From: Phoronis ovalis
Taxonomy: Eukaryota; Phoronida; Phoronidae
Direction of reading: 5' to 3'
Assembly (NCBI GenBank): GCA_028565635.1
Contig: JAOXYB010018861.1
Span: forward strand, 1 to 18,083
DNA length: 18,083 bases
The notes under the pieces were generated by a model that was given only the letters and a program-made list of their open reading frames with translations, was not told where the DNA came from and ran no database searches. Positions within the stretch are counted from its first letter, which is position 1. Every line of letters begins with the position of its first letter. Shown piece after piece: positions 10,605-18,083 of the stretch. Both the position numbers and the translations under genes were made by a program.

Positions 10605-11190
10605 CGTTACCCCCGGGGGAGAACTAATCATATTTTTAGATGGGTTTGTGCAGCCCAAACTCAAAATATCCACCCATCTATACTACTAAATCTCGAGTGT
10701 CCGTCTGTCACTCTTTCCACCAAATATCTTCAAAATTATTATATGTAGAATCATGATCTTTTCACACATCGTAGGTATCGACGATGGCTCGGGTTCCTCA
10801 AATTTTGGGGTCAATCGGTGAACGGTATCATATTTAATGGAGCATTTTTAAACCTCTTGCATCATTATTTTTTGCCTGTGAACATGTCTGAACTCGGCCT
10901 TACGTGACCTAATCTCTATCAAGATCCGTGGTTTACCACGGGTGCCGTCTAGTTTTTAAAGATTTTGGTCTCAAAAGTTGACCCATTTTCAGGGTTTTCT
11001 GTCACAAACAAGGACCAATTTTTTAGTGTTTTTTTTTAAAAAGTTCCCTGGAATTGCTACTTTTAAAATAAAATCGAAAAAAACCCGACATATTTTTAGG
11101 GTTTGTTGAAAAGTGGACCAATCTCTATGGGCATTTCTGTGAAAAGTCAATCCATTTTTAGGGATTAATTTGTTAAAAAGTGACCCACTT
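10605..11190 (+). repeat. GACCCA-type tandem repeat, interrupted by a Helitron
   Basis: After a CCCCCGGGGG palindrome (10610-10619) there is an A/T-rich segment with GATGGGTTTG. After the Helitron come about seven degenerate units of 31-35 bases of the form AAAAGTGGACCCATTTTTAG plus GGTTTTTTGTG. They start near 10974, 11006, 11038, 11072, 11107, 11140 and 11174. The last unit runs directly into array 3 near 11188, so one repeat has truncated the other. The Helitron at 10677-10952 lies within it and is therefore the younger insertion. Not coding. Confidence 0.55.
10677..10952 (+). mobile_element. Non-autonomous Helitron, 276 bp
   Basis: The 5' end reads A|TCTATACTACTAAATC, and the 3' end reads CCGTGGTTTACCACGG, seven bases (GTGCCGT), then CTAG|T. 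This fits the Helitron rule: TC start, a 3' palindromic hairpin about 7-12 bases before CTRR, insertion between host A and T, and no target-site duplication. The hairpin has a perfect 6-base stem (10926-10931 / 10936-10941) with a TTTA loop. At 276 bases it has no room for Rep/helicase, so it would depend on an autonomous relative elsewhere. The flanks on both sides look like parts of the same older tandem repeat. Confidence 0.8.
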
Positions 11191-13041
11191 GGGCTACCAA
11201 CCTATTGCCTTCTTAGAACCACCTTTGAATCGTCCAAGTAGCACTTCGTCTGCGGCTATAAACGCAAAGTGACATGCCTTCTCAGGAACAAATATGGCTC
11301 CAGTCGGCTATGTTGGAAGTAATGGGGGTCAATATTATACACAATCTGTACTGAATATGGAGCTGATTGGCTAAAAACAGATGCGGTTATTGTGAGACAA
11401 AAAGTGTTACGTGCGGTAAAAAATGTTGAAGATTCGTACCAGCATTTGACCTATTTGTCAAGGTCATTTTAAAATATCATCCAGCCTATTACTCCCACCA
11501 AGCTATGGCTTTCCTAGAACCACCTTTGAATCGTCCAGGCAGCGCTTCATCTTCGCGGCGATAGATGCAATGTTATGTGCCCTCTTGGGAACAAACATGG
11601 CCATCAGTCGGCCATATTGGAATGAATCTATGTCAAAATTACACATAACCTGTACTGATATCTGTACTTACTCTGCACCAAATAAGAAGCTGATCGGATA
11701 AAAACTGAAGCTGTTATTATAATGTGCCCTTTCAGGAACAAGCATGGCTGCCAGTCGGCCATATTGGAAATAGTCCGGGTCAATATTATATATAACCTGT
11801 ACTTTGACCTGTACTTATTCTGTACAGAATATGGACCTAATCGGATAAAAGCTGAAGCAGTTATTGTGAGACAAAAAAAGTGTTACGCATGGCAAAAAAT
11901 GTCGAAGATTCGTAACGGCATTTGACCTACTTGTCAAGGTAATTTTAAAATGTCACCTAGCCTATTACGCCCATCAACCTATAGTCTTCCTAGAACCACC
12001 TATGAATCGTCCAGGTATTATTATGATGTGCAATATCGTGAACCAACATGGCTGTCAATCGGAAGTAATCCAGGTCAATATTACATATAATCTGTACTTT
12101 GTCCTGTCACTTACTTTGTACCGAATATGGAGCTGATCAGCTAAAAACTGACGCAGTTATTGTAAGACGAAAAAAGTGTTACCCACAGTAAAAAATGTTG
12201 AAGTATTATACCGGCATTTAACCTACTTGTCAAGGTCATTTTAAAATGTCTCCTAGTCTATTACGCCCACAAACCTATAGTCTTCCTAGAACCACCTTTG
12301 AATCGTCGAGGTAGGACTTTGTCTTCGAAGCTATAAACGCAATGTAACGTGCCCTCTCGAGAACAAACATGGCTGCCAATCAGCCATATTGAAAGTAATC
12401 CAGGTCAAAATTACACATGGCATGTACTGGAACCTGGACTTACTCTGTGCCACATATGAAACTGCTCGGATAAAACTGAAGTTGTCATTATGACGTGCAA
12501 TCTCAAGAACCAACATGGCCACCACTCGGCCATGTTGGAAGTAATCCGGGTCAATATTATACATAACCTGTACTTTGTCCTGTGCTTACTGTGTACTGAA
12601 TATGTACCTGATCGGATAAAAACTAAACAGTTATTGCGAGACAAAGAAAATGCGACGCACGGCAAAAAATGTCCAAGAATCGTTGTGGCATTTGATCTAC
12701 TGGTCAAGGTCATTTTAAAATGTCACCTAGCCTATTACACCCACCAGTCTATGGCCTTCCTAGAACCACCTTTGAATCGTCCAGGCAGAGCTTCGTCTTC
12801 GCGGCTATAGTTACGATACGTGCCCTCTCGGGAACAAACATGGCCACCAGTCGGCCATATTGGAAATAATCAAGGTCAAAAGTAAAACAGACGTGTATTT
12901 ACCCTATATCGAATATGAAGCTGATCGGGTAAAATCTGAAGCTGTTATCGCAAGACAAAGAAAGTGTTACATACGACAATGACGATGAAGACGCCTTCAC
13001 TACGACTATATGCCCAGCCACTCTGTGGATGGGCATAAAAA
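11185..13041 (+). repeat. Repeat array 3 (long and short monomers, terminal hairpin)
   Basis: GGAACAA-type landmarks occur at 11285, 11588, 11735, 12039, 12360, 12506 and 12831. Spacings are 303, 147, 304, 321, 146 and 325 bases, so short units recur among long ones. Module B here has CTAGAACCACCTTTGAATCG and CTTCGTCTTCG, differing from array 2 (GTGAATCCACC and CTTTCCC), so the arrays expanded partly separately. The right end has GACAAAGAAAGTGTTACATA, a GAY-rich stretch (ACGACAATGACGATGAAGAC) and the hairpin TATGCCCAGCCAC TCT GTGGATGGGCATA at 13009-13037. The left end is cut within module B at the junction with the tandem repeat. Confidence 0.85.
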
Positions 13042-13239
13042 AGTTTGATTAAGTATTGTAAAAACATTTAAGTAGTGATTAAGATCAAGACTACTTATGT
13101 ATGCACATGTCTTGTACCTTTGCCTTGTTAGTAGTTTTTAAGTTCATCTCACCTCTATCCATTTGGGCTATTTTTTGTATAAAATGAACCAATGGTAGTT
13201 CACATTAAATAAACATTTACATTTACTAAGAAGTATGTG

Positions 13240-13508
13240 TTGACTTGTGAACATCAAGCCAACACTTCACCAAAGTGGAGCTAATGTTGGCCTTACGTTG
13301 GCATTGGTTAGAACAACAGTGAAGCCAATCAGCAGAATAGTATTGGCTAAATCTTCTATAGCCAACGTTGGCCCAATGTAACCATATACATTGGGATGAT
13401 ATTGGTTCAATGTTGAGCCAATTAGTACAATTGCATTGGGCAAATGTTGGCCATTATAACTACATATGTTGGAACAACGTTGGTCCAACATGTACATGTT
13501 TGCTGGGT
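13240..13508 (-). repeat. CCAACGTTGG-rich repeat ending in TACCCAGCAAAC
   Basis: Read on the minus strand, the segment begins TACCCAGCAAACATGTACAT and then repeats GTTGG/CCAAC motifs, many as near-palindromes such as CCAACGTTGG. GTTGG anchors at 13286, 13367 and 13446 (plus strand) suggest a period near 80 bases with about 2.7 degenerate copies. Repeats ending in ACCCAGCAAAC with AACGTT/CCAACGTTGG cores are widespread in aquatic animal genomes; I recall the pattern but not a family name. The open minus-strand frame of 76 codons in it is a by-product of the repetition. Confidence 0.6.
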
Positions 13509-14015
13509 ATGCACTCCTGAAATCAGTTAGATTATCACTTATTTATTACCAATTTAACATTATGCTCCAATTCTGCAGTATTTCCTAGAAAGAATGCCAT
13601 TCATTTACAACTATGGTAATCAATTTATACATTACAAACAGTAAGTACATGCTACAGTGATAATTGGAAATGGATCTTGTTAATAATGAATTATACACAA
13701 TTTTGACAGAACTCAAATTTCATTTTGGTTTGTGCTGTTTTTATACTTATATTAGACCAAAATAGTATTTATATCTGACAAGTACTGTATTTGGGAGGAA
13801 TCGCTTGGAAACTAAACGTTAAAAAAATTAATCCTATATTTTCTGTTTTATTTGTTTAAATGACAACACAAAATTACTAATCACCAGAGTGTGTGACCCA
13901 AAAAACTATTGATGGAAACAAAATATTCCACAATATTATGCAACTTTGCATCAAATCATTAAAAAGCTATTTTATCTCTACTCTAAGTATGTTCTTGCAT
14001 TTTTTAAATTTTTAC

Positions 14016-14192
14016 CGTCACAAGTTGGACCATCACTCCATTGGCCAGTAAACAGACAACGGATAGTTGCATTGCCATTCAAAGAGAACCCAACAGGAAC
14101 AGTGCATTCATAATTTCTTTCCGAATAAACTTCAGTGTTGCCAAAATCAACATTGGCATTGTCAACGGTAGGTGGATTGCCACAGTCTATGC
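14016..14192 (-). CDS. Exon: sushi/CCP domain 2
   Basis: This 177-base exon (59 codons) is phase 1-1, with acceptor TATTTGTAG and donor GTAAAA. It contains no methionine codon in frame, so an ATG-based gene search would miss it. The translation begins IDCGNPPTV, continues through NYECTVPVGF and IRCLFTGQWSDGPTC, and ends in Asp. All four sushi cysteines, the tryptophan between cysteines 3 and 4, and the glycine-phenylalanine after cysteine 2 are present. The length is that of one complete CCP module. NAT is a potential N-glycosylation site. It joins in frame upstream to CCP 1 (junction codon Arg) and downstream to CCP 3 (junction codon Val) across a 7.9 kb intron. Confidence 0.85.
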
Positions 14193-14763
14193 CTACAAAT
14201 ACAATTCTTCATATGGTTTATGTTTACAAGAAACCTAGTAGTTTAGAATGGCATGTTGATATAAGAGGCAGATAGCATGCACTATACTAATTTAATATAA
14301 AGAAAAAGGTGAACAACATCTGAAATTTACTGAGTATGTTCTTGTTGATACAACAGTTTTGGGACTATGTCCAGACTAGACAATTTTGATGCATTATCTA
14401 TAGCTGCATCATTTTTGTTAAGTTTCTAGTTGGATCCATCAGTTCTCCCAAAAGGACAGTTTCAATAAACCTGTTTGAATAATGCACAAGAAAACAATGA
14501 ACTATTGTTACCAGATAGTGATTAGTACACTTCCTTCATGCAAACAGCCAGTATGTGAGTTGCACTACTTTGTCCTTAATTTGCTCCATGAGCTTCATTT
14601 AATATTATCAGCACAATAAACTTGATGCTCTTTTTTCTCACTGAAGAAATCATCACCTACTATAGTATATAATGTTTTGCAAAATGTTGTGAAAGTTCTA
14701 AGAATAATAATGATAACAATTATGTAATACAATGCTACAAAAAGATTATTAAGCTATACATAC
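14193..14763 (-). other. Intron between CCP 1 and CCP 2
   Basis: This 571-base phase-1 intron has donor GTATGT and acceptor TTTGTAG. It is AT-rich. I see no repeats, dyads or additional exon in it. Confidence 0.75.
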
Positions 14764-14940
14764 GGCTACAGGTAGGTGCAGAAGACCAACTTCCGCCACA
14801 TGTAACACTTGGGTTGTCTGTAGTTGTATATCCTGTTTCACAAGTGTAATTTACCATGGCTCCAGTGCTAATATCTGCCGAGCAAGCTCGTAGATCATTG
14901 TATGCATACTGAACAACATGTGGTTCACCGCATGAACTAG
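14764..14940 (-). CDS. Exon: sushi/CCP domain 1
   Basis: This 177-base exon (59 codons) is phase 1-1, with acceptor TTTTTGTAG and donor GTATGT. The translation starts SSCGEPHVV, has NYTCETGY in the middle and VTCGGSWSSAPTC at the end. The order is cysteine 1, cysteine 2 before a glycine-tyrosine, cysteine 3, a tryptophan, and cysteine 4 after a proline, which is the sushi/CCP pattern. A fifth cysteine (RAC, before SADIST) is extra to the four-cysteine family plan. NYT is a potential N-glycosylation site. Sushi domains are extracellular protein-binding modules, common in complement-like and lectin proteins. The junction codon with the PAN exon encodes Ser. Confidence 0.85.
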
Positions 14941-17192
14941 CTACAAAAAGCACAAATGAGGTAATAAAAAATGTTAATATATTTTTTAAGAAGCTAGCAC
15001 TCCATTAATTTTAAGCTGATTTTCCCTTGATAAAAATCATATTTTTCAAAAGAAGGTATTTGCTGAAGCTGCATGTATTTCAATTTTACATTCAACATTC
15101 TTTTTGACAGAGCAGGGAAACCCGTAAAAGGACCATGCTTTGGCCATTATCAGTTCATCTCCTGGAAAAGATGTATTATTTCCGCATATATTGTCTAATG
15201 TTGTGCCCAAAACTAAGCTGCACAATCCCTTGTCAAAAGAAGTAAAAGATTATTCAGATATTCACAATGATTTTACAGAGTTTGAATGTGTGGAATGATT
15301 TGGAAGAGCCTGAATGTATGAAATGTTCAAAATAGTTCAGAAAGAACCATCGCATCAGATTATAAAACATAAAAAATGAAGGTTCAGTTGAACCATCAGA
15401 TTAAACCTGGAGCTATAGCGAAAATCAGAAATCACAATTCGATTAACATTCTGAAAGGTTTTACCAGTTATTTTGTTTTCATTACACGTGGAAGAATTTG
15501 ACACCATATATGATGTTGATGTTAAAGCTTTTAGCACATTTTGTAAAACGTCATGTTGCTGCTAACAGGATACAAAGGGCTCATCATTTGTTCTCAGTGA
15601 AAAAGATATTGAGCAAGACCAGTTGGTTTGAAAACCCAGGGACAGCTGGAGAAAGACAGACAAATCTGAACAGCCTGTCTCTCTTAAAGACTGTAACACC
15701 AAGTAGAACTGTGTCTTCTTCAAGAGGGACCTCCTCAGTAAAAATTTGTTCACTTTGACTGATAATATACCAAAATTCAAATGTAAAAAGATAACACAGG
15801 TATCTAAAATGATAGCAGATCTGGGTGGGAAAATCTGGAAAAATGTTCCCTGGCCAGTGCCTGTAAGGGTCGATCGAGGAAAAAGTACATTATTCTCATT
15901 AACAAGAGTATGTTTAAAGATCCAAACCTCCAGCTGTTATAAAAGATGCCTTGCGATATGGCTATCTTGTACTAGATTACAGCTTCTTATTTGATATAGC
16001 ATAAAAGGTGATAAAATTGTTAAACCTGAGGACTATAGTCCTTTTTTGTGAAAAAATTAAGCTCAAACATCACAAAAGAGCCATCCTTACAACTGGTCCA
16101 TTTAAAGAGATTACCTCGGATAATTTCTCTACTCAAAAGATCAAAAAGAAAGCTAAAGCGTCCGAGAGTAGATCTGGTTAAAAAAAATCCAAAACAATTT
16201 TGCAACTATAAAACAAAAAGAATGCTGCAAGAATAATTATGCCATTCAAAGAAGTATGTAAACTTTTTGGGACTTATATAATATGCAAAATAGTACATAC
16301 ATTTGCCTGCTAAAGAAAAAGTAAAGTATTATTAAATGTGGGTAAAAAAGAAACTAGACATACCATTACATGCACAAAAATTGCAACCAGGTCGATACAT
16401 GGGTCACTAATTGCTATTATGTAATACAAGTGTGTTAAGCATACAGATATACACACTAAAATCCTGCTTTCACTTGGATTGCTGGTTAAAAGGGAAATTC
16501 TCATCATGAAGTACAGTAAATAATCAGAGCACTTAACAAAATGAAAATAACCCAGAGGCTTTCCCCAAGTAGCTCATCAGTTCCGTCAATGAGCACTCTA
16601 GGTTTATTTAGTGTGGCTATAGCACCATTTTACTTTCATACTATTAGTTAAATTTGTGGTTAGTATTTATATATAAAAACTAAACAAGAAACAATGAAAT
16701 TAAACACATTTTTCGCATAACTTCTGTAGAATATCTTTACAATTATAATGTATTTTGCAGTATGATTATATAATCAATGGAAACCATTTGGGGTAAAACT
16801 TCACCTTTTAGAACAACAATAAACCAAGTTTAATATATAATACACTCCTGAACTAAAAGAGGTAAAAGGTGATGAATCTCAAACAGAGATTTCCAAACAG
16901 CTTCTCAGATTTTTGTAATCTTTTTTTTTCAGTGATTTTCTCTCACCAGATATACAAAAGTCCAAAACAAACTTATTTTTGAAGTTTGAAACAAAAAAAC
17001 AATTAGTTAATAATAACATAAAAAAATCATAGACATGTTTGAAGATTTCTTTTTGCGTTGAAGTGCATTTTGTCTATAAAGTTTCAGCTTTCTGCAGACA
17101 GGTGTAAGAAGTTCTTTTCACCCAGCACAGGTACTTTAATCACTGATTCTATAACAATGTGGCAGGTAATATGAGTTAACACATGTACTTAC
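14941..17192 (-). other. Intron between PAN and CCP 1, with a possible decayed element
   Basis: This 2252-base phase-1 intron lacks the array repeats. The part at about 15490-16240 is less AT-rich and carries a run of plus-strand open frames (15498-15758, 15746-15994, 16048-16236) in different frames with Lys/Ser/Leu-rich translations. This could be a decayed coding or transposon relic, but no domain is recognisable. The rest (14943-15490 and 16240-17185) is plain AT-rich intron. Confidence 0.55.
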
Positions 17193-17426
17193 ACAGACAA
17201 ATTTTGATGTAATTAGCAAAATCTCCGTCCTCCGGCTTCACAGGAGCAAAATAATCAAACCAGTAACATTTCTTGTTCTGTTTATCATAGTCCACCATAA
17301 CACAGTTAGCTCTATTGGTACAGTAATTTTTACATTCAGTTTCAGATTTTCCATCAAGTGCTTGAATATGACTACCAAACAATATAGCTTGCACATTGTC
17401 TCGTTTTGTCGGGGTACAGGATGATG
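17193..17426 (-). CDS. Exon: PAN/apple domain
   Basis: This 234-base exon is phase 1 at both ends. It is preceded by a T-rich tract ending TTTAG and followed by a GTAAGT donor. The translation begins after a split codon with SSCTPTKRDN and runs through TECKNYC, ANCVMVDYD, KKCYWFDYF and NYIKICL. Six cysteines, the C-x3-C pair, the aromatic residues around the fifth cysteine and the terminal ICL fit the PAN/apple fold, whose three disulfides link these positions. The length of about 78 residues is usual for one domain. PAN domains bind proteins or carbohydrates outside the cell. The exon can be read only as an internal exon, because an ATG-based reading frame would lose its first 11 codons. It joins in frame to the CCP exon at 14940. 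Confidence 0.8.
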
Positions 17427-18083
17427 CTAAAAAAAATTTAATCTACAATTTTCAATTCAGATAAAACATGGCAATTTCTATTTTTGAATTGAGTAACATT
17501 GTTTACATGCAAGGGAAAATTTGAATCTAAATAGTATTTTGTATTTAATTAGTTTTTATCTTCTTCTCCAGAAAAGCAGTGTATAAGAAATAGCAAAACT
17601 ACCACAAGGCAATTTTGATGTGAACACCTGATAGCTACGGTAGTTCACTTAGGCACCGTGCTTTGCAATAAACACTGCTGTTTGCTCCCACTCAAAGTAC
17701 AAAAAAACATGAATAAATAGAGATTCCTATATTATTAAATAGTACAGTGAGCAATTTGCATGACATGTGCTTTCTACCCTTGGTATAGTCATGTGATCTG
17801 CAGAAAAGCATCCAATATTAAGTTCTAAAGAAAAAGGATGTTTTTGGAAACAATTTATTTTGTGCAGCAAAATAGTCAACAATTTTATTACATGTAGTTC
17901 TTAAAATAGCTTTGTAATGACAGTGGCTCCATCTATATATTGTATATTCATGTTATCTGTACTATATTTGGTCTCGACATGCAGTGACATCTTTTGTGAG
18001 TTTACAATACCTGTGTACCAGCATATACTGATTTACATAATAAAGAGCTATAGTGTACAGTGTATTGATATTCAAATAGACAG
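17427..18083 (-). other. Intron sequence upstream of the PAN exon
   Basis: The acceptor at 17427-17428 is preceded (minus strand) by a T-rich tract. The rest, up to the window edge, is AT-rich with no convincing further exon, promoter or repeat. The preceding exon must lie outside the window. Confidence 0.5.

Larger units (their letters stand above)
6138..14015 (-). other. Large repeat-filled intron between CCP 2 and CCP 3
   Basis: This 7878-base phase-1 intron runs from donor GTAAAA (14015) to acceptor TTGTAG (6138). It contains repeat arrays 2 and 3, a small Helitron, a GACCCA-type tandem repeat and a CCAACGTTGG-type repeat, each listed separately. The remaining parts (6140-6950, 6990-7080, 10380-10440, 13045-13235 and 13512-14013) are AT-rich, with no exon, RNA gene or named element recognised. 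A 14-base palindrome TTAATATATATTAA is at 6687-6700. Confidence 0.75.
350..17426 (-). other. 3' part of a mosaic secreted lectin gene (PAN, 3 CCP, SUEL, C-type lectin)
   Basis: Seven exons on one strand can be joined into a single open frame of 1547 bases ending in TAA, with AG acceptors and GT donors at each junction. Intron phases are 1,1,1,1,1 and then 2, and each matches on both sides. All encoded modules are extracellular: PAN/apple, three sushi/CCP, one SUEL-type lectin and one terminal C-type lectin domain. No transmembrane segment follows the last domain, so a secreted pattern-recognition or adhesion protein is inferred. The first exon seen begins in phase 1, so at least one exon, expected to carry the start codon and signal peptide, lies beyond the window. 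That these exons form one gene is inferred from strand, phase and order. Two neighbouring genes are possible but less likely, because no terminal or initial exon appears between them. Confidence 0.8.

Noticed and set aside
7120-12810. Many plus-strand frames of 60-108 codons sharing an NKHG...AILEV...YFDLY pattern, as a tandem-repeat protein
   Set aside because: The shared peptide comes from the repeated DNA of module A. The frame does not continue through module B or between units, stops are frequent, and the minus strand is equally open in places (12331-12713).
13267-13497. Minus-strand 76-codon frame
   Set aside because: It lies wholly in the CCAACGTTGG-type repeat, has no domain, and is explained by that repeat's composition.
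17590-17700. Possible duplicated PAN exon end upstream (resemblance of minus-strand ACATCAAAATT to the PAN exon end)
   Set aside because: The similarity covers fewer than 20 bases, no open frame with PAN cysteines extends from it, and no suitable acceptor is visible.
1-18083. tRNA or rRNA genes
   Set aside because: I saw no A-box/B-box pairs with cloverleaf arms and no rRNA-like conserved blocks on either strand by eye; a tRNAscan search was not possible.

Overview
This is an AT-rich animal (metazoan) genomic window. It has one visible host gene, on the minus strand, and large introns filled with repeats. Extracellular lectin modules bounded by phase-1 introns, the SUEL-type (rhamnose/galactose-binding-like) domain, and the repeat types suggest an aquatic invertebrate. 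A mollusc, probably a bivalve, is my best guess, but nothing here fixes the species.

Gene. Seven coding exons on the minus strand form the 3' part of one secreted mosaic lectin. In transcription order they are a PAN/apple domain (17426-17193), three sushi/CCP domains (14940-14764, 14192-14016, 6137-5946), a SUEL-type lectin domain (5774-5472), and a C-type lectin domain split over two exons (4436-4226 and 700-448). The last exon ends in TAA, followed by AATAAA signals. Every junction has AG/GT borders and compatible phase. The first five exons are all phase 1-1, the signature of exon shuffling. The spliced reading frame is 1547 bases, giving 514 complete codons plus a stop after the split first codon. 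The 5' end, with the start codon and presumably a signal peptide, lies beyond position 18083.

Introns. The 3.5 kb intron inside the C-type lectin domain (701-4225) holds one diverged repeat array (about 1905-3357) and a 22-bp minisatellite (3709-3973). The 7.9 kb intron between the second and third CCP exons (6138-14015) holds two more arrays of the same family (about 7085-10378 and 11185-13041). It also holds a small Helitron with canonical ends (10677-10952) inside an older tandem repeat, and a CCAACGTTGG-type repeat (about 13240-13510). Another end of the array family lies at 1-141, just past the gene's 3' end.

The repeat family. The arrays make up roughly 6.6 kb of the window, all in plus orientation, antisense to the gene. 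Full monomers are about 297-325 bp and are interspersed with short units of about 130-147 bp that keep one half of the monomer. The right end carries a long hairpin based on TATGCCCA...TGGGCATA. Monomers contain repeated AGGTCA/TGACCT half-sites, with ten exact TCAAGGTCA motifs. I see no transposase or other coding capacity in it and cannot assign it to a named family. It is the most novel-looking structure in the window.
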